This document shows, piece by piece, positions 46,501 to 59,083 of a stretch of DNA of 64,000 bases; position 1 is the stretch's first letter, and each line of letters starts with the position of its first letter. Both the position numbers and the translations under genes were made by a program. This DNA is from Paulownia fortunei (Eukaryota > Streptophyta > Magnoliopsida > Lamiales > Paulowniaceae). Location of the stretch: NCBI GenBank assembly GCA_019321725.1, contig CM033120.1, positions 3,198,275 to 3,262,274 on the forward strand, written 5' to 3'. The notes beneath the pieces are model-generated. The model did no database searches and was not told the DNA's origin. It saw nothing but the letters and a program-made list of their open reading frames with translations.

Positions 46501-47088
46501 TCAAAGGCCCCAACAGCTTCCTCAATACCTTTATTTTGTTCAAAGCCCCCAACAACTACCTCAACACCTTCATTATGTTGTTTGTCCCTAACACCTTTCT
46601 CTACTCCTTTATTTTGTTCAAAGCCCCAATAGTTTCATCATGATGAGAGCATTCATTATCATGTTCAATGTTTACAGTGGTTTCAAACTCATCACCTCCC
46701 ACAAAGTCATAATCATAATAAATTAAAGGCATTGGTGCTTCAATATTTAACACATTACCTTGAGTATCTATAGCTAAGAATGGACCCCCTTATCCTCCTT
46801 ACAAAGAGGAATCACAAGCAAACTCCTGTATTCTCTCTGTAGTTCTATAATACCCTTATCCCATTGTTTAAACTATGCCCAAGCAGACAATAATACACCT
46901 GTAAATTAGTAGATTCCCACCAACTTTTACATACATGTCCGCAATATCATTATAAAAGAATTTATCAATCTCAACATGTGGAAACATCATTCTCCAACCA
47001 CCAACATACCTAACTCAGGGACCCATTCAATAACCCCACTTACCTATACATCAAATATAGTATAATCAATATTATTATAACCAACCAT
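43560..47088 (-). pseudogene. MURA-type MULE transposase
   Basis: It likely starts at 47088 (M-V-G-Y-N-N-I-D-Y-T). The N-terminal part holds an acidic repeat region (46386-46629). The Mutator DNA-binding-type domain follows (45963-45680: I-R-K-G-W-D-L-K-F-K-K, then C-x-N-E-C-Q-W). The catalytic domain has the first Asp in R-L-D-G-Y-F-L-K-G (codon 45439-45441), the second in T-L-I-S-D-R-Q-K-G and the Glu in N-N-I-S-E-S-F. A SWIM finger C-S-C-R-M-F-Q-L-C-G-Y-P-C-C-H lies near 44620. The tail has D-L-Y-M-R-V-Y-S-H-I-V-Q-S-like sequence. Further C-terminal exons (about 44200-43995 with donor GAG/GTATAA, then 43975-43590) are Ser/Pro-rich. Stops (for example near 47052) and frameshifts near 45430 and 45140 inactivate it. 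All three catalytic residues are still present. Confidence 0.85.
46386..46629 (-). repeat. 39-bp tandem repeat in the transposase N-terminal region
   Basis: About six units of 39 bp, three of them nearly identical (centred at 46450-46560). On the minus strand each unit encodes 13 residues of the type G-A-F-E-H-N-K-G-I-E-E-A-V. The period keeps frame, so it expands an acidic linker ahead of the DNA-binding domain. Confidence 0.85.
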
Positions 47089-47930
47089 GATCTGCAAAAA
47101 AAATAAAGAAAGCATTGTTAGAATATTATTTTAATTATTTTTCACCTTAACAATTGCATAATATTATATTAATAATAAATTAACCATTTCACACAGATAT
47201 CTAGTATAAAGTGTGTGCAAGCACACATGGTTCAGCTTTAAACAAATATATTTTCATAGTCAACATAATAAATTATTGGAAAATGAATTGATGATTTTCA
47301 TAAAGAAACCATGGGGGATTTGCATATAAAAGTATGACAACATTGTTGGGGATAATAATGAAAAATTAAAAAAAATTTGGGGTACCAAAACCAAAACATT
47401 TGGGGGGAGGGGAACTTTGTCTACTAAAATAATAACAGAAAAAAATGGTGGACCTACAAATAATAAATAAAGCATAGCAAATAAGGGAAGGGGCCCAACA
47501 TGGACCAACAAATATAGTGAAGAAAGCATAGAAAATTGGGGAGAGGGGGATAAACATCAACACTCACATATAAATATGTCGAAAACCTCACAAGATTCCT
47601 CATAAAAATCAAACTTTTGATCAAATATATGAAACAAATTGTGAAAAAGGGCGGGAATATACCTTAATATTGTTCAAATGGTGGAATGTCCGTTCAAACT
47701 CACAATTGTACGCCAAAACTCCATTTTTTGCTAGAATATCAGCTAATTTTGAGAAATGCACCGTGATTTACTATACTGAAATCTAGCTTGTGAAAATGAG
47801 AAGATGAGATGAGAAGAACGATGTGAAAATAAGAAGAGAAGAGTGATTGTCGTTTAAGTGTAAAGGGTATAATAGAGGTTTCAGTGAAAAAATTGACGCT
47901 GTTAATTTTACAAGATGGGTAGGGAAAGTA

Positions 47931-48032
47931 TGCAGAATTAAAAATTACACAGGGGGTTTTATGGCAATTTTTTTAACTCGGGCAGTTTTTAGCAATTTCA
48001 CTAAAACACAGGATTTTTTTTGGATTTATCGC
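47931..48032. repeat. MULE right terminal inverted repeat
   Basis: Reverse complement of the left TIR with scattered differences; the outer edge is gatttatcgc. Confidence 0.9.
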
Positions 48033-48042
48033 TATTTTTAAT

Positions 48043-49138
48043 TATGGTAACCCAACGCATAATATTCTCATCGATAATTTTTCATTGTTGGTGTAAAATT
48101 ATTAGTGGATATATGTTGAACTCAAGTTGAGCTTTTCTAAATTTGGGGAGGTATGATCCCAAAAAATTCTCATCTTAAAATTTTTTGAGCTCACAATCAA
48201 GGTTATTGAGCCTAAAATTTTGGTTCCATTCAAGCTTGAGTTAATCTAAAAATATCAAGCTGAAGCTCCCAACCTATTTGTCTCGTTATTAATTGAACCT
48301 TATTTGAGAGTGAGCTTGCTTGTGTTCTTCTAGTATTCGCTGATGTATTTGTTCAAAAGCTCATAGTGCTAGCTTTCAACAAATGAAACCAATACTTGAA
48401 GCAAAACAAATAAGAGTAAAAAGCCTTACTATAGTGTCGTCATTTGATGATGGATGATTGTAATGTGATGATGTTGTGCTCCCCATTGAAATGCATTAAA
48501 TAATAATTGTAATGCAAAGTCTTTATTAAAGTTCGAATTACCCATTAATTGATTACTAGAATTATTTCATGATGAATTAATAATATTTGAAGCACCGAAA
48601 TGATGGAGGCTACTATGCCCATTAATGATAATCGTCAGAACTGTTTCATAATGATATTTAAATTACTCAAAAATGCTGGAGGTGATAGTGCTAGTGCTAG
48701 TGGCCAGGGGTGCTGCACATGCTGGTGTTGCTCGCCTCAATAATTATGATGAGAAGAATTCACTTTGGTATTTTAGGGTAGTGCTGATAGTAGTGGTAAA
48801 GAACAAGCGTCTTGAGTGGTAGAAATAGAGTTGTCAATTGACTCAGGCTCACCCTAAGCCCGAATATTTAGCTCACTTCTATTTAAGTCGAGCCAAATTA
48901 AACATGAGCAGAGTTTAGTTTGAATCCAATAAATTTGTGAGCTGAGTTTTAGCCTTTTTTGATTCAACTTATATGAACTTGAATATTTAATATTTTAGTC
49001 AGCATGGAAACCTCTCATGGAACTTTTTCCTATTGTAGAACTAATATATTGAAATCTAACTAAAGTATGATATAAAGCATGTTTTTTGTTAGAAGCTTAG
49101 TAAGATGGTATATTGTAGATATCGGTGAAAGTTTTCCT
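48043..49138. other. Spacer, nothing certain
   Basis: 48110-48330 and 48830-48970 are rich in 'gagct'/'agctc'-type words resembling 42010-42120, possibly an old short repeat. No gene is supported. It ends abruptly where the truncated chromovirus LTR begins. Confidence 0.4.
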
Positions 49139-50437
49139 ACAGGTCCACCCCCTGTCTTCCCCTATGACCCTTCAGAAGTATTCCCACCAGCGGCGTCAAT
49201 AAGGGCACAATCAAGTGGTCCACCCTCTCGTGACCACCAGAGGCACACCCCCTATCAACCTTTATGATCCTCTGAAAGTAATATTCGCGGTGCCCCAAAT
49301 ATCATATAAATAAGCCACACATGGGCCTCAGTACACTAGTAGTGGCCAACCAAAATATTTTCTTTCTGAAAATAATGTTATGCATGCAAAATCTCAACTG
49401 TGAGCACGTGTTATGCATGCACGTGTAAATGTTAATGAATGGCATGTTCAATGACACAGTGAATCACATGTCCTATCATCCACACAACGTATGCACTATA
49501 AGATATTTATAATACTCATCAAGACACAAGGATCACATTTAATATAAATAAGCCAAGAAATAGTATGTCCATGCATTGTAGTTGCAAATGGATTTTCACT
49601 TACCTTCCACCTTTGATATCCTACTGAAGGTTAACAAGATTCTCCTCCCTAACCTTAGATATAAGGCGGCTTGTAAAGGTATAACGTATTAATTTTCATT
49701 CTTAATCAATAGATTTCTAGATCAAATTTCGTAAGGGATCTTAAATCTTAAATTTAATTAAGTAATAATCAAACCTTAAAATTTTTATATTTCACCCCAA
49801 TCAGAACCTTTTAAATACTTTAATTTCTCGTCTTAAATTTATTCTAATATTATTTAATTGATATGTTATAATCCTATAATCAATCCCTCAATTTAATTAA
49901 CTCCGTCATTCAATTCATACAAGATAATAAAATTGAATATTCATAACTAATTTCAAATTAAAGGTGTATATTAGTTATTGTCTCACAGGTAGATAACTAA
50001 TTAACTTGGATCAAAAACTTTCTTTCAAATTAGAAATAAACGATATAAACATATATTTTTTTACCCGTACAAAAATAAGAATGGACTTACTCAAAATTTT
50101 CTCAAATTTCTACGGCTGAAATTTCTTCGTGCTATTTCTTCTTCTTTTTCTTTTCTTTTCTTTTCTTTGCTGCCATGTAGACGTGTGTGTGTGGTGTGTG
50201 TTAATACATATTTCTTTTCCTTTCTTTATTGTGGTGCGGACGTGTGTTAACATACATAATTATCGCTTAACAATTAAGAAACCTAATAAAATATATTATA
50301 ACATATGTATACTTATCTACTACAATATGTTATACAATGCACTATACACGCATATATACATATATATATGTATATATATTATGGTATCATTTATTTTATA
50401 CTCCGCATATATACATATATATATATTTTGTACATCT

Positions 50438-50470
<33 letters not shown>

Positions 50471-50930
50471 TTTTATATGTATAATTAGTATATAATATTT
50501 TGATTGTTTATTTGTAAACCCCCAAGTTTATTTCTAGTAAGAATTTATAATCTCTTAATTAATATGATAATGTCCTTATTTTCTTTTATTATTATTATTA
50601 CTATTACTATCATTATTTTCTCTCTAATTAATTTATTTGTATAGTTTATCCTACACTGATAAACACAATGATGCCACCTTTCACTTACGTGTATCATAAT
50701 GTTATCTGATAGTTGACATATAAATTCTCATATTTTAGTATCAATTCAACCAATTAGGTTAAAGAATCTAGAAACTAATATCGGTGACAACTTTAAAAGT
50801 TTAATTATTAAAATGCCGTATAAAATATAATGCATTATAAAATATTAATTAAAATGCAAATGACACATACGTGGCATAAAATGCATGAACTATATTGGCC
50901 AGGTGAGTAGCGCGAGACTCGGGTATTACA
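49139..50930 (-). repeat. Chromovirus 3' LTR, outer end missing
   Basis: It matches 56284-58104 closely, starting at caggtccaccccctgtcttc and ending cgggtattaca. The part equivalent to 55635-56283 is absent. It contains TA-rich microsatellite tracts at about 50350-50470. Confidence 0.9.
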
Positions 50931-50970
50931 TCATTCACTCCTTATAAAAATTTTGTCCTTGAAATTTTGC

Positions 50971-53900
50971 TTACCGAAAAAGCTCTGGGTATTTGACTCT
51001 CATTTCATCTTCTCTTTCCCATGTAGCCTCTTCCGTTGACTGGTCCCTCCACAGTACCTTGACTAATGGAATTTTCTTATTTCTAAGTTGCTTTATCTCC
51101 CGTAATAGAATCTCGACATGTCTTTCCTCGTAACATAAATATGATCTCAACTCTACTGGTTCGTTTCGTAGAATTTGGGATGGATTTACAACGTACTTCC
51201 TCAACATGGATACGTGGAATACATTATGTACTTGAGGCATTGATGTAGGCAGATCAAGTTTGTAAGCAACATCACCTATTCTCTCGGTAATAGAAAATGG
51301 ACCAATATATCTGGGACTCAACTTTCCTTTCTTCCCAAACCGCATAATACCTTTCATTGGAGCTACTTTGAGAAACACTTGATCTTCTATGGTAAACTCT
51401 AGCATCCTCCTTCTTTGGTCTGCATAACTTTTCTGTCAACTCTGGGCAGTTTCTATTCTTTTTCGAATTTATAACACAGCCTCTGTCATTTCTCGAATCA
51501 TGTCCGGCCCTAAAAGTTTCTTTTCACCTACTTCATCCCAGTGAACTGGAGATCTGCATTTTCTACCATACAATGCTTCATAAGGAGCCATCCCAATTGT
51601 AGCCTGATAACTATTGTTATATGAGAATTCTACTAGATGTAGATACTTGCTCCACTGTCCTTGGAAATCCAATACGCAGGCTCTAAGCATATCTTCTAAG
51701 GTTTGTATTGTTTGTTCTGATTGCCCATCAGTCTGAGGATGATATGCAGTACTGAAAGATAGTTGCGTTCCCAATGCCCTCTGTAGACTTCTCTAGAAGG
51801 TAGATAGAAATCTCGAGTCCCTATCAGAAGTAATGGATAGCGGTACACCATGGAGTCTAACCACTTCCTGTATATATATTTGTGCATATCGATCTATGAA
51901 ATAGGTTGAACAAATGGGAAAGAAATGAACTGATTTAGTTAATCTGTCCACAATCACCCAAATAGAATTATGACCTTTCACAGTTTTGGATAAACCCGCC
52001 ACAAAGTCCATAGTGATTCTTTCCCATTTCCATTCTGGAATAAGCAGAGGTTGCAAAGTTCCCGCTGGTCTTTGATGTTCTGCTTTTATTTGCTGACATG
52101 TCAAACATTGGTCCACGTACTGTGCAATATCTCTTTTCATACCTGGCCACCAGTAGTGCATTTTCAAGTCTCTATACATTTTGGTAGCTCCTGGATGTAT
52201 TGAATAAGGTGTTGAATGTGCCTTTGTAAGAATATCTTTTCTTATGTTATCAACAATGGGCACATATAATCATTCCCTAAATTGTAGCACTCCATTCACG
52301 GATATTTTAAAATCAGACGGTACCCCCGAAGCAATATCTTTCTTTACCTTGATAAAATATTCATCCCCCTTTGTCCCTGTTAAATTTTATCAATTAACGT
52401 CGGTTGGAGTGTCAAGACTGCTAACTTTATTTCCATTTCTCCCAAATGTACAATCTCCACATTTATTTTCTGGAATTCAATTAACTCTGGTCTCTGAACA
52501 GAAAGAGTAGCTGCGGTACCTTGTATTGATTTTCTGCTCAGTGCATCTGCCACCACATTAGCCTTACTCAGATGGTAGTTGATAACATAGTCATAATCCT
52601 TTACTAGCTCCAACCACCTTCGTTGTCGCATATTCAGTTCTTTTTGCGTGAAAAAGTATTTTAAGCTCTTGTGATCTGTATAGATTTCACACCGCTCCTC
52701 ATATAGATAGTGCCTCCATATCTTCAATGCAAATACCACTATAGCAAGCTCCGAATCATGTGTAGGGTAATTTCTTTCATATTATTTCAGCTGCCTCGAT
52801 GCATATGCAATCACTTTCTCATTTTGCATCAGTACACATCCCAAGCCATTCTTCGAGACATCACTGTAAACTACAAAGCCTTCAGTACCTGATGGAATTG
52901 AAAGAATGGGTGCTGATGTCAACCTCTTCTTCAATCTTGGAAACTTTGCTCACATGTCTCTGTCCATTTAAATGTTATACTCTTTCGTGTTAACTGTGTT
53001 AAAGGGGAAGCAATCTTGGAAAATCCTTCTACAAATCTACAGTAGTATCCTGCCAAACCAAGAAAGCTATGTACTTCTGAAGGATTTGTAGGTTGTGACT
53101 AGCTATTAATAGCTTCTACTTTACTTGGATCTACTGATATTCCTGCCCCTGATATGACATGTCCCAAGAATACCACTCGGTCCAACCAGAATTCACATTT
53201 CTTGAATTTAACATATAATTGTTTCATTTAAAACCTCTAACACCATTTTCAAATATGTCACGTACTCTTCCTTTGTTTTGGAGTAAATCAGGATGTTATC
53301 GATAAACATAATAACAAATTTATCCAGGAAATCTCTGAATACCTAGTTCATCAGATCTATGAAAGCTGTGGGGCGTTAGTTAATCCAAATGGCATCACCA
53401 GAAATTCAGAATGTCTATACCTCATGTGAAATGTTGTCTTTGAAATGTCATCTTCTTTTATTTTCAATTGATGGTACCCAAATCGTAAATCAATCTTTGA
53501 AAATACTACTGCACCCTGGAGCTGATCGAATAAATCGTCAATTCGAGGTAAAGGGTATTTATTCTTGATTGTAACCTTATTCAATTCTCGATAGTCTATG
53601 TACAGTCTCATCGTACCATCCTTCTTTCGTACAAACAGGACAGACGCACCCCACGGTGAAAAGCTAGGTCTGATAAAACCTTTTTCCTGTAATTCCTGTA
53701 ATTGTATCTTCAATTCCTTTAACTTAGATGGAGCCATTCGATATGGGGATTTTGAGATTGGTGATGTTCCCGACTGCAGGTCAATCACAAACTCTATCTC
53801 ACGATTGAGTGGTAACCCAGGAAGATCATCTGGAAATACTTCAGGGTATTCCTGAACCACTGGTACTTCACTAAGTGTAGGATGGTGTTGTTCTTCAATG

Positions 53901-54040
53901 CTCATAACACTGACTAAATACCCCTCACAACCCGCTTCTAATAAACGTTGTGCTTTCAACACTGATATTAGTAGGAATTTGAAGTTCTTCATAATTCCAA
54001 CAAACATAAAAGGTTCTTCTCCAGGAGGTTGGAATGTCAT
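50971..54040 (-). pseudogene. Chromovirus pol: reverse transcriptase, RNase H, integrase, chromodomain
   Basis: The 54040-53357 frame has [27 protein letters not shown] and F-G-L-T-N-A-P. The catalytic YVDD-type motif reads F-I-D-N (53295-53306), a loss of the second Asp. RNase H and its tail read [10 protein letters not shown] and [12 protein letters not shown] (52739-52520). Integrase (52263-51469) keeps the HHCC zinc domain, D in T-M-D-F, D in T-S-D-R-D and E in G-Q-S-E-Q; a stop near 51795 splits it. The GPF module and the chromodomain (P-L-V-K-V-L-W-R, E-E-A-T-W-E) follow in 51405-50971. Other stops lie near 53355, 52750 and 51420. Confidence 0.9.
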
Positions 54041-54081
54041 TGTCTTTTTCTAGCAATCTATGGTAGCACAGTACTTTATAA

Positions 54082-55475
54082 CTAGTCCATTCCCAAAATT
54101 ATGTCATAGTCATTCATGGCCAATACAATCAGATCAACATATAGTTCTCTATCTTCAATAGGAATGGCACAAGCTTTCAAAATCTGATTGGTCTGCTTTA
54201 AGTCTCTAGAAGGAATCGTCACATTGTAACTATTTTTTGTTATGTCAGGTTTCTTACCCAGCCTCTTCACATACTCAGTGGACGCAAATGAATGTGTAGC
54301 TCCTGAATCAAATAGTACGAATGCTGGAGTATCATGGATGAAGAGTTTACCTGTCACTACCGATGGATTCATCTCTGCATCTGCTCTAGTGATGGTAAAA
54401 ACTCTAGCAGGTACATTTTGTTGTTTTATAGAGTTTAGGTTCTTCAAGCATGTTCTGGAAATATGGCCAACCTTTCCACACACATAACACCTTCTAGGAT
54501 CTATAGGTCAGTTTCCCACATGTTGACCACCGCATCTAGGGCACATAGATTGTGGTATTGGCATTTTTTCTTGCTTTATCTTTGGTCTCTTATTTTGCTC
54601 CCACTGTTGCGGCCCTGGTTTCAATCGAAATTTGGTTTCTGGCCTTGAGCTTGGAATGGTCTCTTCTTTTCACTTCCAACCTACCTCTGTCCTTGTTCTT
54701 GCTAAAATTGACGACGAGCTTCCAGCGCACGAATAATTCTAAGTCCAGCTTGCTCAGCAACTAATGCTCTCTCAGCAATCTGTGAATAAGTGACTTCTTA
54801 AATTCCCGCCATATTAACATCACTGTATAGTTCTGTCCTCAAACCTTTAAGGAATCTTTCTACTTTCAGTGCATCAGTGCTAATCATATGTGTGGCAAAC
54901 CTGGATAACTATTCAAATTTTTGAATGTAGTCCCCAACTGTCATAGCTCCCTGCCGTAGCTGTATAAATTCATTCATCTTCATTGCACGAACAGGCGCTG
55001 TGAAGTATTTATTTCTGAATAACTCTTTAAATCTTTCCCAAGTCATAGTAAAGGGATCCTCTATGCTCCTCATTGTATCCTACCAGTACCCAGCACTTCC
55101 ACAAAGCATAAATGAGGCACATATCACCTTCTCTTCCTCTGGGACTCTACTATACTGGAACATATTTTCTAGGGTTCTCAGCCAATCCTCTGTAGCTGTG
55201 GGATCTACCGCATCTTCAAATATTGGTGGATTGAGTTTTTTGAATCTTTCCCCAACTATCTCCACTAGTTCTGCTCGGGACTGTGGTTGATTCATTTCAG
55301 ATCTCTGTTGTCCACCCATATCCCTCTGCTGGATGAGTTGTTGAATTTGTTCTGATTGTCGTTGAATGAGTTCTACAAGTCAGTTTATAATAGTGTCCCG
55401 ATCGTCATTTGACATAGGTGTCTCTCCTTCTTGGTTTCTACCTCCACTACTACTCTCACTCATTGTTCTTGTCAT
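54082..55475 (-). pseudogene. Chromovirus gag and aspartic protease
   Basis: It starts at ATG 55475 (M-T-R-T-M-S-E-S-S-S-G-G). Gag has F-K-K-L-N-P-P-I-F-E, W-L-R-T-L-E-N-M-F, and W-E-R-F-K-E-L-F-R-N-K-Y-F. A zinc knuckle (C-G-K-V-G-H-I-S-R-T-C) stands at about 54480-54440. The protease site F-D-S-G-A-T-H-S-F at about 54330-54304 is intact, and the frame ends D-Y-D-I-I-L-G-M-D. In-frame stops near 55378, 54910 and 54800 and shifts in the knuckle region prevent full-length gag. Collinear with the fragment at 34828-36290. Confidence 0.85.
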
Positions 55476-55619
55476 GGCTGCAATATTATTTTAAAACATG
55501 ACCAATATAATTCATGAAACAATGATGCATCACATAATAAAATAAAACTTACGAGCAAGGTGGTGCTTCCACAAGTTCCAAGTTTATGTACATGGACAGT
55601 CTACAGAACCTATAACCGT

Positions 55620-55631
55620 GCTCTGATACCA
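55620..55631 (-). other. Chromovirus primer-binding site, tRNA-iMet type
   Basis: Plus-strand GCTCTGATACCA reads TGGTATCAGAGC on the minus strand, 3 bp inside the 5' LTR. Confidence 0.9.
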
Positions 55632-55634
55632 CTC

Positions 55635-57568
55635 TGTAATACCCCCAATACTATACACACATATATATTTATAGATATAATAATTTTGACATGATAAATC
55701 CTGTGTGCATGTACAATTTTTTTTTTCTTCCCGTAATAACATAATAAATAATAAATTATTTTTCTCACTCACAAACTAATATATATATACATGCAGAGGA
55801 CCCATAACAACCATAACATTTACATACCCATGTACAAAAAAGTTTTAAAAGTAACACACAGTACAAATCCCAAAACCTAATACAATAAACTCCAAAATTA
55901 AATAAGTTAACAACCAACCCAATAGGTCGTCATCCATGTACACTGATCCTCAGAACTTATAGGAGCTCCAGCCGCTCGATCAGTAAGTCCACGGCTTCAA
56001 GTATCATCAAACTCACCTACAATGCATGAACTACGTGAGCTAATGCTCAGTAAATAAAAATCACGCATGCTGAAAGGGATAATCCAATATAAATACAATG
56101 CATTTCTATGAGATCATGACAAGAATGTGAACTCATGTATCAAAATCATTTCATTCAAAATCAATTTCCATCACTGGGCTCTTGGCCTACCTACTATGTA
56201 CCAGATAGAGCTCTAGACAATATCAATAATCACATGGCCATAAACAGATCGACACAGTCCGGGAGCCATCTCCTGGGATCACCACAGGTCCACCCCCTGT
56301 CTTCTCCTGTGACCCTTAAGAAGTATTCCCACCAGTGGCGTCAACAAGGGCACAGTCAAGTGGTCCACCCTCTCGTGACCACCAGAGGCACACCCCCTGT
56401 CAACCTTTATGATCCTCTGAAAGTAATACTCGCGGTGCCCCAAATATCATATAAATAAGCCACACATGGGCCTCAGTACACTAGTAGTGGCCAACCAAAA
56501 TATTTTCTTTCTGAAAATAATGTTATGCATGCAAAACCTCAACTGTGAGCACTTGTTATGCATGCACGTGTAAATATTAATGAATGGCATGTTCAATGAC
56601 ACAGTGAATCACATGTCCTATCATCCACACAACGTATGCACTATAAGATATTTATAATACTCATCAAGACACAAGGATCACATTTAATATAAATAAGCCA
56701 AGAAATAGTATGTCCATGCATTGTAGTTGCAAATGGATTTTCACTTACCTTCCACCTTTGATATCCTACTGAAGGTTAACAAGATTCTCCTCCCTAACCT
56801 TAGATATAAGGCGGCTTGTAAAAGTATAACGTATTAATTTTCATTCTTAATCAATAGATTTCTATATCAAATTTCGTAAGGGATCTTAAATCTTAAATCT
56901 TAAATTTAATTAAGTAACAATCAAATCTTAAAATTTTTATATTTCACCCCAATCAGAACCTTTTAAATACTTTAATTTCTCGTCTTAAACTTATTCTAAT
57001 ATTATTTAATTAATATGTTATAATCCTATGATCAATCCCTCAATTTAATTAACTCCGTCATTCAATTCATACAAGATAATAAAATTGAATATTCGTAACT
57101 AATTTCAAATTAAAGTTGTATATTAGTTATTGTCTCACAGGTAGATAACTAATTAACTTGGATCAATTTTTTTTTTCAAATTAGAAATACACGACATAAA
57201 CATATATTTTTTTATCCGTACAAAAATAAGAAGGGACTTACCCAAAATTTTCTCAAATTTCTACGGTTGAAGTTTCTTCATGCTATTTCTTCTTCTTTTT
57301 ATTTTCTTTTCCTTTTTTTGCTGCCGTGCAAACGTGTGTGTGTGGTGCGTGTTAATACATATTTCTTTTCCTTTCTTTATTGTGGTGCAGACGTGTGTTG
57401 ACATACATAATTATCGCTTAACAATTAAGAAACCTAATAAAATATATTATAACATATGTATACTTATCTACTACAATATGTTATAACATGTGTAATATAT
57501 TTTACACTACACTGTACACGCATATATACATATTATATATATTATGGTATCATTTGTTTTATACTCTA

Positions 57569-57602
<34 letters not shown>

Positions 57603-58104
57603 ACATCTATACATATATATATATGTATATATATATATTTTATATTTTTATATGTATAATTAGTATATAATATTTTGATGTTTATTTGTAAACCCCCAAG
57701 TTTATTTCTAGTAAGAATTTATAATCTCTTAATTAAAATGATAATGTCCTTATTTTCTTTTATTATTATTATTACTATTACTATCATTATTTTCTCCCTA
57801 ATTAATTTATTTGTATAGTTTATCCTACACCGATAAACTTAACGATGCCACCTTTCATTTACGTGTACCATAATGTTATTTAATAGTTGACATCTAAATT
57901 CTTATATTTTAGTATCGACTCAATTAATTAGGTTAAAGAATCTAGAAACTAATATCGGTGACAACTTTAAAAGTTTAATTATTAAAATGCCGTATAAAAT
58001 ATAATGCATTATGAAATATCAATTAAAATGTAAATGACACATACGTGGCATAAAATGCATGAACTATATTGGCCAGGTGAGTAGCGCGAGGCTCGGGTAT
58101 TACA
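55635..58104 (-). repeat. Chromovirus 5' LTR, complete
   Basis: 2470 bp, TGTAATACCCCCAATAC..GGCTCGGGTATTACA. The ends are inverted copies of each other (TGTAATACCC/GGGTATTACA). It contains the TA microsatellite at 57570-57599. Confidence 0.9.
57570..57599. repeat. (TA)n microsatellite in the LTR
   Basis: About 15 TA units; the matching place in the other LTR (about 50395-50430) has shorter, interrupted tracts, so it differs between sister LTRs. Confidence 0.9.
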
Positions 58105-59083
58105 ATTGTACACATTTTCTTTGGACACCAACTAGCCTCCCGCATTAACAATTTCCTTCCTCAAAAGTCTCCATTAACTCATATGTTCGATCAAGGACTT
58201 GGATGAACCTTCCAATAAAAGCATGTGTACATCAGTCGATGGATGTTTATCTGGAGCTTTAGAGTCTTTAAACATGTAAGCATGACCTAAATGGTTCAGA
58301 GCCTTCTTCAAATATGTAGTGGGAATGTGCATTTGCAACCCTTCCACTAGGTGACTATGTATGGACTATTGTGATTGAGGTAAACTAGGTTTGGCCTCTT
58401 TAACTCCAACGCATAAGTCACTGTCCCACTCCTAAGACTAATCTCCTCACAATGCTCCTTGGGATTAACTTTAGTGTCACTTGGAAATTGTCCTCCTTGC
58501 TGCTGGGCATTGATTGTTATAGCTAGTTGTCCAATATGAACTTCAAGAGACTTCATTTATACTTCCACACTAATCATTTATGTCTGAGTCTCAATTTTGT
58601 CAAGCCTCGCTTCATACTTGTTGAGCATGGCCCTTGTTTCATTTATGAAAGTGCTAAGCATATCTTCCAAAAAAACACTTTTTCTTTGGTGCTTGATTAG
58701 TAAAGCTTAGTGGATTGTTGAAACTTGGAGGTGGTTGGAAGATATTTCAAAAGTTCCCATAAAATAAATTTTAATGATTGTGAAGTCCTAGTGGTGCTCC
58801 ACATGGGGTAGAGATAGCCCTAACTACCTTCTCACTCTTAAATCTTGCTATTGGCCATTGGTAGTTGTTGGTATCCATCTCATGTGCTTCGACTGCCAAA
58901 AGAATAAATAAATACATAAATAAATTAACAAATCTGAATTAAAACTAAGATTACTTGGTAACAATATTATTCCAAAGATGATAAATCAATCTTCAACAAC
59001 AATGCCAAAAAAATGTTGGTTATATTGCCACCGCAAGTGTATGGCATCAAGTTTTAGTATAGTAGAATAAGAAGAGTTGTAGT
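58105..59083 (-). pseudogene. Gypsy (Athila/Tat-like) gag remnant
   Basis: Minus-strand pieces read L-E-D-M-L-S-T-F-I-N-E-T-R-A-M near 58670, then K-S-L-E-V-H-I-G-Q-L-A, Q-F-P-S-D-T-K-V-N-P-K-E-H-C and I-S-L-R-S-G (58556-58400). This is the gag tail pattern of plant gypsy elements (..Q-I-G-Q-L-A..P-S-D-T..I-T-L-R-S-G). Stops interrupt it. The chromovirus LTR abuts it at 58104. Confidence 0.7.

Larger units (their letters stand above)
42348..48032 (-). mobile_element. Mutator-like element (MULE) with long TIRs and target duplication
   Basis: About 100-bp terminal inverted repeats (42348-42450 and 47931-48032) enclose a transposase gene on the minus strand and a small ORF on the plus strand. 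A perfect 10-bp direct repeat TATTTTTAAT stands immediately outside (42338-42347 and 48033-48042); MULEs make 9-10-bp duplications. At 5.7 kb the length suits an autonomous MULE. Stops and frameshifts in the transposase make this copy non-autonomous today. Confidence 0.9.
49139..58104 (-). mobile_element. Tekay/Del-like chromovirus (Ty3/gypsy) retrotransposon
   Basis: Read on the minus strand: 5' LTR (58104-55635), tRNA-iMet primer site (55631-55620), gag (from 55475), zinc knuckle, protease, reverse transcriptase, RNase H, integrase, chromodomain (about 51100-50971), short tail and 3' LTR (50930-49139). The two LTRs are nearly identical over the shared part, so insertion is fairly recent compared with its neighbours. 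The 3' LTR lacks its outer 650 bp or so, so no target duplication can be read. Long LTRs, a chromodomain and the iMet primer fit the Tekay/Del clade. Confidence 0.9.

Noticed and set aside
46321..46643. Plus-strand repetitive ORFs over the 39-bp repeat
   Set aside because: The repeat is explained by the minus-strand transposase frame; the plus-strand frames have no other support.
50129..50488. 119-residue Tyr/Ile-rich ORF, and its counterparts at 57280-57670
   Set aside because: They are translations of TA microsatellites and pyrimidine tracts inside the chromovirus LTRs.
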